Shown piece by piece: positions 53,921 to 63,982 of a stretch of 64,000 bases of DNA. The position numbers and the translations under genes are program-made. Source of the stretch: Lachnospiraceae bacterium (GTDB lineage: Bacteria; Bacillota; Clostridia; Lachnospirales; Lachnospiraceae); NCBI GenBank assembly GCA_017474455.1, contig JAFVHP010000034.1, positions 248,001-312,000 of the forward strand, in the 5' to 3' direction. The notes beneath the pieces were generated by a model that had not been told where the DNA came from, ran no database searches, and saw nothing but the letters and a program-made list of their open reading frames with translations. Every line of letters starts with the position of its first letter. Position 1 is the first letter of the stretch.

Positions 53921-56900
53921 TTACTGCTTCCCCATACCATAGACCGCGCAGCCTCTGCGTTTGCCGTTTTTAACGGTATACAGGGCCGTATCCGCATCGA
54001 TGAAGATATCGCCCTGGGGATCTGTCCGGTCAGAGAAGGCCACGCCGACGCTTAAGGATACCGGCGGCAGATCATCCTGGGGATTCATAAGTATGTCATT
54101 GGCTCTGTCTATTTTATTGATGACCAGCTGGCTGAGCGATGAGTTCACACGCGTCATAACGACCGCAAACTCATCTCCGCCGATCCGGCACAGGATATCG
54201 ACTGAACGGAAGCTCTGCTTCAGCACATCGGCCACACGCTTGAGCACCTTATCGCCGACTGCGTGTCCGTAGGTATCATTCACTTCCTTGAAATGGTCAA
54301 CATCGATCAGAATAAGCGCGATGTGCTCCGCATCCACACTCTCTATCAGAAGATCATAGGCGCCCCTGTTGAAGAGGCCTGTCAGCGCATCATGCGAAGC
54401 TTCATGGCTCAATTCTTCCCTTGCCTGCCTGTTCTCTTCCAGGATCCTGTTGTAGCTTCTCGTTACAAAGCGCAGTTCCTCCACACCGGAAGGCGTTATC
54501 ATCTCCTGCTGCTGCATCTTCTCCACCATCATGGTCAGCGGCTTACGGACCATCTGTGTGATCAGGATAACGATCGCAAGGACCATAAGCAGGAACAGGA
54601 TCGTCATGACCGTCTGCAGTCGGACGTGAACGGACAGCTTTGCCGATGCTTCTTCCAGCTCCAGGCTGGATGTCCTGATCAGGGACTGGGTGCAGAGACT
54701 GACATTTTCACGGATCCTGTCCTTATAGTTCATATAGTTACTGTCGAACACCAGGGTTCTGGCTTTTGCCTGCTGTTCTTCCGCGGACAGGGCCTTATCG
54801 GATGAACTCAGGCTGATCTTGTAAATCTCTGCAGGGATCTCCGAGGGATCATAGTTTCCCGCTTCGACCATAAGCCTTATTGCGTGGTTTTCTATTCCGA
54901 CCAGTTCGTTGGAGAGTTTAAGGGCTGTATTCAGAGAAGCCAGTGCTGTCGTGTCGCTTCCCTCCAGCAGGATCTCAAGGTTTTCAACAGCTTTGTCCCT
55001 TGTCCGGATGGTTTTGATCTCTTCAATGAATTCATTAAGATATGCGGACTCCCCGGTCACGACAAAGCACCGGACTCTGTCTGTCAGATAATCCGAAGCG
55101 GATTCTAAGTTCGCCGCGCTGATCTGGGCTTCAAGATTCCTGTCGCTTGCCGTTTCCATGCGTTCGTAGCCTTTTGTTACGGCAATATCGGTAACAAGCA
55201 GTCCCAAAGCAAGTATAAAAGCAAGTATTACGGAAAAGACCGAAGCGCCCCGCAGATGGATAGTTTTCCGCTCCTTATTGCCTGCATCGTCCTGTGTGGT
55301 GCTGTCTTTTTCCTGAGGCTGCGCCGTCTCTTCCATCAGCATTTCGATCTTGGAGAGTTTCAGTCTCGCTTTTTTTTCATCAAGTACAGGTATCAGGCTT
55401 TTATTACCGGCCGCAGCGTCCATTTCTTTTTTCTGAAGGATGAACGCTTCAAAATCGGAAGCAGGTACCGGTTTGGAGAAAAAGTATCCCTGGACGAGAT
55501 CACAGCCGAGCGCTTTGAGCGCGTGGAGCTGCTGCTGCGTCTCCACGCCTTCGGCGATAACAGGCACGGTCAGATAGTCGGCGATACCGATGATCACTTC
55601 CAGCATATGTGTGTTGCCGCCTTCTTTGAACGCGTTCCGTATAAACTGTATATCCAGTTTCAGCGCATCGATCGGAAGACTGGATATCATATTCAGGGAC
55701 GAATACCCCATCCCGAAATCGTCCATTTCGATCCTGAAGCCAAGGGAACGCAGTTCCTCCCCCATCCTGATGATCTGCTCTGAATCCTGTGTGTAGGCCG
55801 ATTCGGTGATTTCCAGCAGCATATCCCGTCCGGACAGACCGTATTCATTAAGGACAGACTGGAGTTTTCCCACAAGTCCCGGATCATACATATCGATCCT
55901 GGAAACATTAACGGATACCGGAATGGAATAACCCAGCCTGTCTTTCCAGTCCCTGATCTGGGCCGCGGTCTGCCGCCAGACATATTCATCCAGTCTCTGG
56001 ATCAGGCCGTTTTCTTCGAACAGCGGGATAAAATCGCCGGGGCTGATCATGCCAAGCTCCGGGTGGAACCATCTGACCAGTGATTCGGCACTTGCAAGGA
56101 AAGGCGTATCCGGGCGGATATCAAACTTAGGCTGAAAATAGACCTTGAACTGGTTTTCAGAGATCGCCGCCGGAAAAGCTTCGATCAGCTGTTCCGCGTA
56201 GAGTTCCTTTTCATGCATCCTGCTGTCGTATACACCGATCGGGTTTGCCAGACTGCCTTTGACCGAATCGGCGGCCATTTTGGCCCGGCCGAAGCGTCTC
56301 TCGATGTCTATATCCTTATCTGCATCGGAATATATTCCCATCCGGAGGCGCACCTTTCCGGACAGGTCGCTGTCTGAAAGACTTACTGAGGCTTCTTCCA
56401 TCAGTTCTGTATAATCTTCCCTGTGGATACAGTAGATCATGAAAGTATCCGCTTCCAGCCTGCATACGATGCCGTCCTGCTCTCCCACGCAGTCTCCGAT
56501 ATGCTGGCCGACCTGCCTGAGGATCATATCGCCGTACGCTTTGCCGTACCGTTCGTTGATCATTCGGAAATGGTTGATGTCCAGAATGACCGCATCCATG
56601 TCCATGCCTCTGTGGAACTGGTCAAACTGTTCCGCATAACGGTAAAAATAATCCCTGTTATACAGACCGGTCAGCGGGTCCCGCTCTGTAGACATGATGA
56701 TATCGCGGTCTTCAAACAGCTCTATGGTCCTGTAAATTCTTGCAAGTATGACGTCCGCATCGGGATATGGCTTCGGAATGAAATCGATGGCGCCGAGTTT
56801 AAGGCTCTCCACTTCAGCTTCCCTCTCGGCAGTGGTCACAATGACAGGGATATGCGCCAGATTATCATCCGCCTTGATCATACGCAGAATATCCAGTCCT

Positions 56901-57118
56901 GTCAGCCCGGGCATAAGGATATCCAGAAGCACAAGGGACAGGGAATCCCGCAGCTCCCGTATCTTTGCTACGGTCTCTTCCCCGTCGCAGGCGAACACGA
57001 CCTCATAGTCGTTCCGCAGGATCTGGGCAAGTATCTCGCGGTTGATGAGCTCATCATCGGCAACAAGGATCATCCTTTTGCCGTTATCAGAATAAAACTT
57101 CTTATGACTGTCCGACAT
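53921..57118 (-). CDS. c-di-GMP signalling protein: REC, degenerate GGDEF, EAL, TM sensor, intact GGDEF
   Basis: A 1065-residue protein. Residues 15-135 are a receiver (phospho-acceptor Asp66 in LLDILMPG, Lys in IPKPY). Residues 145-298 are a GGDEF fold whose signature is replaced by LEADT (221-225), so no cyclase activity is expected. Residues 310-562 are an EAL phosphodiesterase with ESL (345-347) in place of EAL but intact NVSR, EITES, MDDFGMGYSSL and AEGVET. Helices at about 626-646 and 836-856 bracket an extracellular helical sensor of about 190 residues. Residues 905-1062 are an intact cyclase (GGDEF 980-984; inhibitory-site RSVD 971-974). One protein could both make and destroy c-di-GMP. 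AGGAG precedes the start. Confidence 0.92.
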   Translation of the reverse strand: MSDSHKKFYSDNGKRMILVADDELINREILAQILRNDYEVVFACDGEETVAKIRELRDSLSLVLLDILMPGLTGLDILRMIKADDNLAHIPVIVTTAEREAEVESLKLGAIDFIPKPYPDADVILARIYRTIELFEDRDIIMSTERDPLTGLYNRDYFYRYAEQFDQFHRGMDMDAVILDINHFRMINERYGKAYGDMILRQVGQHIGDCVGEQDGIVCRLEADTFMIYCIHREDYTELMEEASVSLSDSDLSGKVRLRMGIYSDADKDIDIERRFGRAKMAADSVKGSLANPIGVYDSRMHEKELYAEQLIEAFPAAISENQFKVYFQPKFDIRPDTPFLASAESLVRWFHPELGMISPGDFIPLFEENGLIQRLDEYVWRQTAAQIRDWKDRLGYSIPVSVNVSRIDMYDPGLVGKLQSVLNEYGLSGRDMLLEITESAYTQDSEQIIRMGEELRSLGFRIEMDDFGMGYSSLNMISSLPIDALKLDIQFIRNAFKEGGNTHMLEVIIGIADYLTVPVIAEGVETQQQLHALKALGCDLVQGYFFSKPVPASDFEAFILQKKEMDAAAGNKSLIPVLDEKKARLKLSKIEMLMEETAQPQEKDSTTQDDAGNKERKTIHLRGASVFSVILAFILALGLLVTDIAVTKGYERMETASDRNLEAQISAANLESASDYLTDRVRCFVVTGESAYLNEFIEEIKTIRTRDKAVENLEILLEGSDTTALASLNTALKLSNELVGIENHAIRLMVEAGNYDPSEIPAEIYKISLSSSDKALSAEEQQAKARTLVFDSNYMNYKDRIRENVSLCTQSLIRTSSLELEEASAKLSVHVRLQTVMTILFLLMVLAIVILITQMVRKPLTMMVEKMQQQEMITPSGVEELRFVTRSYNRILEENRQAREELSHEASHDALTGLFNRGAYDLLIESVDAEHIALILIDVDHFKEVNDTYGHAVGDKVLKRVADVLKQSFRSVDILCRIGGDEFAVVMTRVNSSLSQLVINKIDRANDILMNPQDDLPPVSLSVGVAFSDRTDPQGDIFIDADTALYTVKNGKRRGCAVYGMGKQ

Positions 57119-57154
57119 ATGCCGCTCCTGTCCTCAAATCAGTAAATTGCCCGG

Positions 57155-58519
57155 TCAGTTCCTGAAGCTGTGTACAGGCGCCGGGATCCTGCCTTTACGG
57201 TTCACAAAATCCGCACATGAAAAACTGCTGACCCGCATTATGGGCGCATGTCCGAGGAGGCCCCCGAAATAGGCTTCCTCCCCGACGTCTTTTCCGCAGA
57301 CGGGAATGATACGGACAGCAGTGGTCTTGCCGTTGACCATACCGATGGCCATTTCATCCGCGATGATGCCTGATACCGTCTCTTCCGGTGTATCTCCCGG
57401 AATGCAGATCATATCCAGTCCCACGGAACAAACGCAGGTCATGGCTTCCAGTTTCTCGATCGAAAGCGCCCCGTCCTTTACGGCATTGATCATACCCTGG
57501 TCTTCACTGACCGGAATGAAGGCGCCGCTCAGTCCGCCGACAGAGGACGAAGCCATGATGCCGCCCTTTTTGACCTGATCGTTAAGAAGGGCAAGCGCCG
57601 CTGTCGTTCCCGGCGCGCCTGCATGCTCCAGTCCCATCTCGCAGAGTATATCCGCAACGCTGTCGCCCACGGCCGGTGTCGGTGCCAGGGAGAGATCCAC
57701 GATCCCGAACGGGACATGAAGGCGCCTGGATGCTTCATGGGCAACGAGCTGGCCTACTCTTGTAACTTTGAAAGCCGTCTTTTTGACGGTCTCGCAAAGT
57801 GTCTCAAAATCCGCGCCGTGCAGTGACGATATGGCTGTTTTGACCACGCCGGGTCCCGATACTCCGATGTTCAGCACGCAGTCCCCTTCTGTCACACCGT
57901 GGAAAGCGCCTGCCATAAACGGGTTGTCATCCGGCGCGTTGCAGAACACGACCAGTCTGGTGCAGCCTATACTGTCATTATCCGCCGTCGCTGCAGCCGT
58001 CTCTTTTATGATCCCGCCAAGCAGCCGGACGGCATCCATATTGATCCCGCTCTTAGTCGAGGCGGCATTGACCGACGCGCACAGCCTTTCTGTTTCGGCA
58101 AGCGCACGCGGCAGGGAACGGATCAGCATTTCGTCGGCCTTCGTCATCATTTTGGAGACCAGGGCCGAATATCCGCCGATAAAATTGACACCAACTGTAC
58201 TGGCCGCCCTGTCCAGCGTCAGGGCCAGTTTTACAAGATCATCCTCTGAACTCGCGGCGCCGGCCGCGATCAGGGCTGCCGGTGTGATCGATATACGCTT
58301 GTTGACGATCGGGATCCCGAATTCCTTCGCGATCTCCTCCCCCGTCTCCACTAGGTGTTCGGCGCACTGGCAGATCCTGTCATAAACACGGCTGCAGAGC
58401 CTGTCTGTATCGTCGCACACACAGTCCAGGAGCGATATGCCCATCGTGATCGTGCGTACATCCAGGTTCTCCTTTTCTATCATGGCGTTGGTTTCCGCCA
58501 CTTCCATGATGCTGATCAT
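57155..58519 (-). CDS. PFL/UPF0210 (DUF711) family protein
   Basis: A 454-residue member of the UPF0210 family, widely conserved in Clostridia and archaea and of unknown function. Recognisable segments include [13 protein letters not shown] at the start, [62 protein letters not shown] and [22 protein letters not shown]. The DUF711 fold has been compared with glycyl-radical-type barrels, but no glycyl-radical loop is visible. It is 33 bases downstream of an ACT-domain gene, its constant partner, suggesting allosteric control by a small ligand. Confidence 0.9.
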   Translation of the reverse strand: MISIMEVAETNAMIEKENLDVRTITMGISLLDCVCDDTDRLCSRVYDRICQCAEHLVETGEEIAKEFGIPIVNKRISITPAALIAAGAASSEDDLVKLALTLDRAASTVGVNFIGGYSALVSKMMTKADEMLIRSLPRALAETERLCASVNAASTKSGINMDAVRLLGGIIKETAAATADNDSIGCTRLVVFCNAPDDNPFMAGAFHGVTEGDCVLNIGVSGPGVVKTAISSLHGADFETLCETVKKTAFKVTRVGQLVAHEASRRLHVPFGIVDLSLAPTPAVGDSVADILCEMGLEHAGAPGTTAALALLNDQVKKGGIMASSSVGGLSGAFIPVSEDQGMINAVKDGALSIEKLEAMTCVCSVGLDMICIPGDTPEETVSGIIADEMAIGMVNGKTTAVRIIPVCGKDVGEEAYFGGLLGHAPIMRVSSFSCADFVNRKGRIPAPVHSFRN

Positions 58520-58552
58520 ACTTTATTACCTTTCCCTAATACCGGATGCAGT

Positions 58553-58825
58553 TCAGATGCGGTGCATTTGATCGAATATCTCCTCTTTCTGGCAGCGGAT
58601 CTGGACACCCAGTTCCTGCCCTGTCGTATCCAGATCGGAGATCATATCGCCGAAAGGGATGGTCAGTCCGGATATATCCACGATCATCATCATATTGAAA
58701 TATCCCTGCACGATCGTCTGGGAAATATCCAGTATATTGACATTATGTGCCGCAAGATACGTGCATATCGCCGCTATGATGCCGACGGTATCTTTTCCGA
58801 CAACAGTAATAACCGCTTTATCCAT
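58553..58825 (-). CDS. ACT domain protein (UPF0237)
   Basis: A 90-residue stand-alone ACT domain: MDKAVITVVGKDTVGIIAAI, then NVNILDISQTIVQGYFNMMMIVDIS. ACT domains bind amino acids or similar small effectors and dimerise. Members of this family are nearly always beside UPF0210 genes, as here, and probably regulate that partner. GAAAGG lies upstream of the ATG. It follows the MBL hydrolase gene by 15 bases. Confidence 0.92.
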   Translation of the reverse strand: MDKAVITVVGKDTVGIIAAICTYLAAHNVNILDISQTIVQGYFNMMMIVDISGLTIPFGDMISDLDTTGQELGVQIRCQKEEIFDQMHRI

Positions 58826-58840
58826 ATGCTTATCCTTTCA

Positions 58841-59638
58841 TTAAAACTCAAGGCATCCTGACGGTTCGCTTCTCTTTGCTATGCTGATCGGCAGATCATC
58901 AGGCCTGTACGGGATATCCTTCATCAAAAGTTCGACCCTGACCGTTTCATAGGCCAGTTCGGGCAGATTATTCTCCTTGCTCAGGTGGCCCAGATATATC
59001 TGTCTGATGTCGGGATGCAGGATATCCGAGAGGAGCTGTCCCGACGCCGCGTTGGAAAGGTGTCCCTTGTCGCCGAGTATCCTCTGTTTCAGCCGGTAGG
59101 GGTACGGTCCCGCCTGCAGCATGCGGATGTCATGATTGGCTTCCAGCATGAGGATATTGGAATTCTTCAGGCAGTCGCTTGTGTACTCATCATAACATCC
59201 GAGGTCCGTGCAGATGCTCACTTTTTTTTTGCCGTACCATATCCTGTATCCGACGGGATCGGCGGCATCATGCGAAATATGCATGGGCGATATCTTCAGG
59301 TCGCCTATCATGAAAGATTCATCACATCCTATTGGTATGAACCTTTCGGGATCCAGGCTTCCCGACCTGTCATACTCCAGTATCCGCCTGATCGTGCCCC
59401 TCGTCGCATAAAACGGGCAGTCGGTATATTTGGTCAGGACCTGCAGCCCTGAGATATGGTCCGAATGCTCATGGGTGATCAGGATGCCTGCCAGGTCTCT
59501 TTCATCCAGTTCCAGGTCTTTTAAGGCTTCCACGATCCTTTTCCGGCTGATGCCGCAGTCCACAAGGATATGTGTCGTGGAAGATCCGGTATATATGCAG
59601 TTTCCGCTGCTGCCGCTGGCAATAGCTTCAAATCGCAT
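58841..59638 (-). CDS. MBL-fold metallo-hydrolase (YycJ/WalJ-like)
   Basis: A 265-residue metallo-beta-lactamase-fold hydrolase. It begins MRFEAIASGSSGNC, a hallmark of the YycJ group, and has the metal motif ITHEHSDHISGL, HISHDAADPVGYRI, CTDLGCYDE, EANHD and GHLSKENN. YycJ-type enzymes are proposed exonucleases linked to DNA repair or cell-wall signalling; the substrate is not certain. The ATG at 59638 lies 11 bases inside the end of coaE; longer frames add non-conserved sequence. Confidence 0.88.
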   Translation of the reverse strand: MRFEAIASGSSGNCIYTGSSTTHILVDCGISRKRIVEALKDLELDERDLAGILITHEHSDHISGLQVLTKYTDCPFYATRGTIRRILEYDRSGSLDPERFIPIGCDESFMIGDLKISPMHISHDAADPVGYRIWYGKKKVSICTDLGCYDEYTSDCLKNSNILMLEANHDIRMLQAGPYPYRLKQRILGDKGHLSNAASGQLLSDILHPDIRQIYLGHLSKENNLPELAYETVRVELLMKDIPYRPDDLPISIAKRSEPSGCLEF

Positions 59639-60275
59639 GTCCTGCAGTTCCTCTGTCCCTTTGCATTTCACACAGGGCCTTTCTGATCTGTGCACGGGTC
59701 GCATCCGGCTCACCGGAATTATCGATGCAGACATCACAGGCAGCGAGGAACTCTTCTTCCTTCAGCTGGCTCTTCATGATGCTGTCGATCTTTTCATCAG
59801 AATAACCTCGGTCGTTTTTGAGTCTCTGCCTGCGGACGGACTCATCGCATCTTACATACCACAGGCTGTCCAGGTACGGCCTGTAGCCGCATTCGACAAG
59901 CAGGGCGGCTTCGATGATAAAGATCCCGGTCATGCCGCCGCACCTGGCTTTTTCTATTTCATCCATTATGTACCGGAACACGGCCGGATGGATCAGGCCG
60001 TTCACTTCCTGCAGCAGTTCCTCGTCGGAAAAGATCATCCGGCTCATGAACCCGGTATCAATGGTACCGTCCTTCCGGCAGACACTGTCCGCCTTATCGC
60101 CGGCGGCTTTCGTCAGTATCTTCAGCAGTTCTTCATAACAGGGCGCTCCCGGCAGATACAGGTCCTTTGCCGCCGTATCGGCGAAGATCACCCTCGATGG
60201 CGCAAGCTGTGCAAGGTACCCGATCACCGTGCTTTTGCCGCTCCCCACTCCTCCGGTGATACCGATCACGATCAT
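59628..60275 (-). CDS. coaE: Dephospho-CoA kinase
   Basis: A 215-residue CoaE, which adds the 3' phosphate in the last step of coenzyme A synthesis. P-loop GITGGVGSGKST is at the N-terminus; ADTAAKDLYLPG, HPAVFRYI and RRQRLKNDRGYSDEKID follow, and CIDNSGEPDATRAQI closes the protein. The frame is open upstream to 60362 inside the end of polA. The Met at 60275, with AAGGAT upstream and conserved sequence starting there, is the likelier start. It lies downstream of polA, a common order. Confidence 0.93.
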   Translation of the reverse strand: MIVIGITGGVGSGKSTVIGYLAQLAPSRVIFADTAAKDLYLPGAPCYEELLKILTKAAGDKADSVCRKDGTIDTGFMSRMIFSDEELLQEVNGLIHPAVFRYIMDEIEKARCGGMTGIFIIEAALLVECGYRPYLDSLWYVRCDESVRRQRLKNDRGYSDEKIDSIMKSQLKEEEFLAACDVCIDNSGEPDATRAQIRKALCEMQRDRGTAGHAI

Positions 60276-60333
60276 TCCGGGATCCTTTTCCCCGGCCTTA
60301 TTCTTACAGGCAGTATGATCCCCGCCCTCAGGC

Positions 60334-63041
60334 TTATTTTGTATTATACCAGTCATCTCCACGCCCGGTCTCTACTTCCAGCGCAACACTCAGCTGTGCG
60401 GCATTCGACATTTCTTCCTTAAGTATCCCGGCGACCTTTTCCTCTTCGCCGTATGCCGTTTCGATCAGCAGTTCGTCATGGATCTGGAGGATCAACTCGG
60501 ACTTGAGGTCCTCCCTCCTTAACCGCTGCCATACCCTGATCATGGCTATCTTCATAATATCCGCAGCCGTTCCCTGTATGGGCGAATTCATCGCTATCCT
60601 CTCCCCGAACTGCCTGGTCATGAAATTGCCGGAACTGATCTCCGGTACGGGCCGCCGTCTTTTGTACAGCGTAGTCGTATACCCCAGCTCCTTTGTCTTC
60701 TTCACCTGATCGTCAAGATAGGCCTTTACTCCCGGATAGGTCCTGAAATACTCTTCTATATAGGAGGCTGCTTCCGCTCTGGATATGGACAGGTCCTCGC
60801 TTAAACCGAAGGAGCTTATCCCGTAAACGATACCGAAATTGACCGCTTTCGCGTTTCTTCTCTGCAGCGGCGTCACCTCGTCGAAGGGGGTGTGGAATAC
60901 CCTGGAAGCTGTGATCCTGTGAATGTCTTCATCTTCCTCATAGGCCTTTATGAGAGCTTTGTCATCCGACAGATGAGCCAGTATCCGCAGCTCGATCTGG
61001 GAGTAGTCGGCATCTTCAAAGCAGCACCCTTCTTTAGGCAGGAAACATTTACGGATCTTCTTTCCCAGTTCCGTCTTCATCGGGATATTCTGCAGGTTCG
61101 GATCAGCCGAACTGATCCGCCCGGTCGCGGTTATCGTCTGGTGGAAAGTCGAATGTATGCGGCTGTCAGGCCCGATATAGGCCAGGAGTCCGTCGGCATA
61201 TGTGCTTTTGAGCTTTGTAAGCCCTCTGTACTCCAGGATATCCGCCGCAATGGGGTATTCGGGAGCCAGTTTTTCCAGTACGTCGGCGGCCGTCGAATAC
61301 CCTGTCTTTGTTTTCTTACCATAGGGCAGAGCCAGTTTTTCAAACAGGATCTCCCCGAGCTGCTTGGGCGACGCGATATTGAACATGGCGTCACCGGCAG
61401 CCTCATGGATCAGCGCGTCCAGCTCATTGATCCGGCCGACGAGGGCGGCTGAATACTCTTTAAGCGCTTCGGGATCGATACGTATTCCCAGTCTCTGCAT
61501 ATCATAGAGGATGTAGGATAGCGGTCTTTCAATATCCGTATACAGTTCCCACATCTCATATTCTTTCAGCTTTCCGGTCAGTTCTTCCGTAAGGTCCAGT
61601 ACGGCTTTTGCGATCCTGCAGGAATAAGCAGCTGTTTCTTCCGGCTTTTCGTCGATCGCAGCGTAGAGGGATGTCTTTCCGAACAGCTGCTCCGGCAGCG
61701 GTTCCTGCCTTCCAAGCAATTCCATGGCGAGGCTCTGTGGTGTGTGGTCGTTTCTTACAGGGTCGATAAGATATGCAGCCAAATGCGCATCCAGCATACC
61801 ATCCAGCTGTATCCCTTCGGCAAACTCTGCATCCCTGTCAATTTCCAGGTACGGAAAAGCGCTTTTGATCCCGAAAAGTGCAAGCACCGGATCATAGCGG
61901 GAAGGGTCAGCGGAGGCAAGCGCCTTTGCCTTTCTCCTGAGGCTGCCAAGGAAGCCGGACAGTATCTTTATGTCATCCGTATCGTTCAGGATAAAAGCAC
62001 AGACATCGTCCGATACCAGCGCGAAGCCTTTGATCATGCCATTATCGGCAATTATGCTGATGGCTGCCCTGTGTCCTTCTTCCATACCGTTTAGGACGCG
62101 CTGCACATTTTCCGCCGCCTCCCCGGAAGAAGCTTTTAGTATCACGGCATTATTCTGTTCCTGCTGCCCGGTCTTGCCGGCATCAAAACGTTTAAGATAG
62201 GCGCCGAAATTCAGTTCCGCAAAGATCCCGTAGGCTTCTTTCGTATAAAAATCATGTACGGCAGCTTTATCCAGGTCAAGGGTTATGTCCGCGTCGGTCA
62301 CGATCGTCGCCAGATATTTTGACATCCTGGCACTTTCCTCGTTTTCCGACAGAGATTTCTTCAGGGCAGGTTTTGTTATCTGGTCCAGATTTTCATATAC
62401 TCCATCGAGGCTGCCGAATTCACGGATCAGGGAGATTGCTGTCTTTTCACCTACTTTGGGCACACCGGGGATATTGTCCGACGCATCCCCCATCAGTGCC
62501 TTCACATCTATGAACTGCAGCGGTGTCACTCCGTAAACATCCAGCACATCTTCGCGTAATACGATTCCGTAACAGTCTGCCCGCCCCGCGTCTTCGGGAT
62601 CCTTATGCATATAGTCTGATCAGCGATCTGCAGAAGGTCCCTGTCGCCCGAAACGAGAGCAACTTCCATTCCCTGTGCGGCGGATCTTTTTGCAAAGGTC
62701 CCCAGGATATCGTCCGCTTCGAGTCCTTCCCTGGAATAAACAGGGATCTCCATCGATTCAAGGACCCGGCGCATCAGCGGGACCTGCTGCACCAGCTCCT
62801 GAGGCATCGGCTTCCTGGTCCCCTTATATGCGGCGTAAGCCTGGTGCCTGAATGTAGGGGCGTGCTCGTCAAATACGACCGCAAGATAATCCGGTCCCTC
62901 TTCATCCAGGTATTTGAACAGGATGTTCAGAAATCCGTAAACAGCGCCGGTATGCACTCCGGCGCTGTTGGTAAGGTCAGGCATTCCGTAAAAAGCCCTG
63001 TTCAGTATGCTGTGTCCGTCAATAAGAAGCAGTTTTTTCAA
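60334..63041 (-). pseudogene. polA: DNA polymerase I, one-base frameshift
   Basis: PolA fills gaps and removes primers. From a TTG at 63041 the 5' nuclease domain reads normally (LLLIDGHSILNRAFYG, VSGDRDLLQIADQ) to SYYA. There one base is missing near 62552-62556, and the correct frame resumes as EDVLDVYGVTP, then GDASDNIPGVPKVGEKTA. With the base restored the protein is about 902 residues. The central domain lacks the DxE and other acidic residues of a 3'-5' exonuclease, so proofreading is lost, as in many Bacillota. Polymerase motifs are intact: DADYSQIELRILAHLS (A), RRNAKAVNFGIVYGIS (B), QIHDELLIE (C). As written, nuclease and polymerase are separated. Confidence 0.93.
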
Positions 63042-63064
63042 TTTGACCTCACATATCTGAGTAT

Positions 63065-63982
63065 TCAGTGTATCTGATCCAGATCATAGGGTGTTGCCTG
63101 ATAGACATAATAATTGATCCAGTTGCAGTACAGAAGGCTGGAATGCGATCTCCACTGCAGCATAGGCTCTTCCCTCGGATTATCGTTGTTAAAATAATTG
63201 ACAGGGATCTCCGGGTTCAGCCCACGTTTTGTATCCCTTATATATTCATCCCTGAGCGTATACCGGTCGTATTCCGGGTGGCCCATCAGGTAGACTTCCC
63301 TGCCTCCGCGCGCCATACAGAGCAGCACGCCCGCGACCGGCGATTCCGCAAGGACAGTCAGTTCGTCGCAGCTGTGGATCGCCTCGGAAGGGACTTCCGT
63401 ATATCTGCTGTGGGGGATCAGGAAGTAATCGTCAAATCCCCTCACCATAGGCTCTTTCCTGTGCAGTACGATATGGGAATAAATGCCGGAAAGCTTTTTG
63501 GGCAGCATGGTCTTGTCCAGCCCGTAATGGTAATACAGGCCGGCCTGCGCCCCCCAGCAGATATGGAATGTGCTGGTCACGCTTGTCCTGCTCCATTCCA
63601 TGACCTGGCACAGTTCATCCCAGTAATCGACTTCCTCATATCTGAGCTGCTCGACCGGTGCGCCGGTTATGATCATTCCGTCAAAATGTCTGTTCCTCAG
63701 TTCCGCAAAAGTATAATAAAACTGGTTAAGGTGAGACGAAGAAGTATGCGAAGCCTTGTGGGAAGACATGCGCATGAACGTCACGTTGACCTGGAGCGGC
63801 GTATTTGAAAGAAGCCGTAACAGCTGGAGTTCCGTATCCTCTTTGATCGGCATGAGGTTGAGGATACATATCTCAAGAGGCCTTATATCCTGATGGGATG
63901 CGACCTGGTCCTCCAGTACAAAAAGATTCTCTTTTTCAAGGACCTCACGTACAGGCAGTCCGTTCTGAATCTTGATCGGCAA
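63065..63982 (-). CDS. metA: Homoserine O-acyltransferase (MetA type, probable acetyltransferase)
   Basis: A 305-residue MetA that activates homoserine in methionine synthesis. The catalytic triad residues fall at Cys142 (FHICWGAQAG), His235 and Glu237 (GHPEYDR). Residue 111 is Glu (GAPVEQL). In studied MetA enzymes Glu at this position selects acetyl-CoA and Gly succinyl-CoA, so this is more likely a homoserine O-acetyltransferase. The start is TTG at 63982 with GGAGG 7 bases upstream. polA begins 23 bases downstream. Confidence 0.93.
   Translation of the reverse strand: MPIKIQNGLPVREVLEKENLFVLEDQVASHQDIRPLEICILNLMPIKEDTELQLLRLLSNTPLQVNVTFMRMSSHKASHTSSSHLNQFYYTFAELRNRHFDGMIITGAPVEQLRYEEVDYWDELCQVMEWSRTSVTSTFHICWGAQAGLYYHYGLDKTMLPKKLSGIYSHIVLHRKEPMVRGFDDYFLIPHSRYTEVPSEAIHSCDELTVLAESPVAGVLLCMARGGREVYLMGHPEYDRYTLRDEYIRDTKRGLNPEIPVNYFNNDNPREEPMLQWRSHSSLLYCNWINYYVYQATPYDLDQIH

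Noticed and set aside
40722..62558. Programmed ribosomal frameshifting in tpiA and polA
   Set aside because: Neither site has a slippery heptamer, a following pseudoknot or a stimulatory Shine-Dalgarno, and neither gene is known to use frameshifting.
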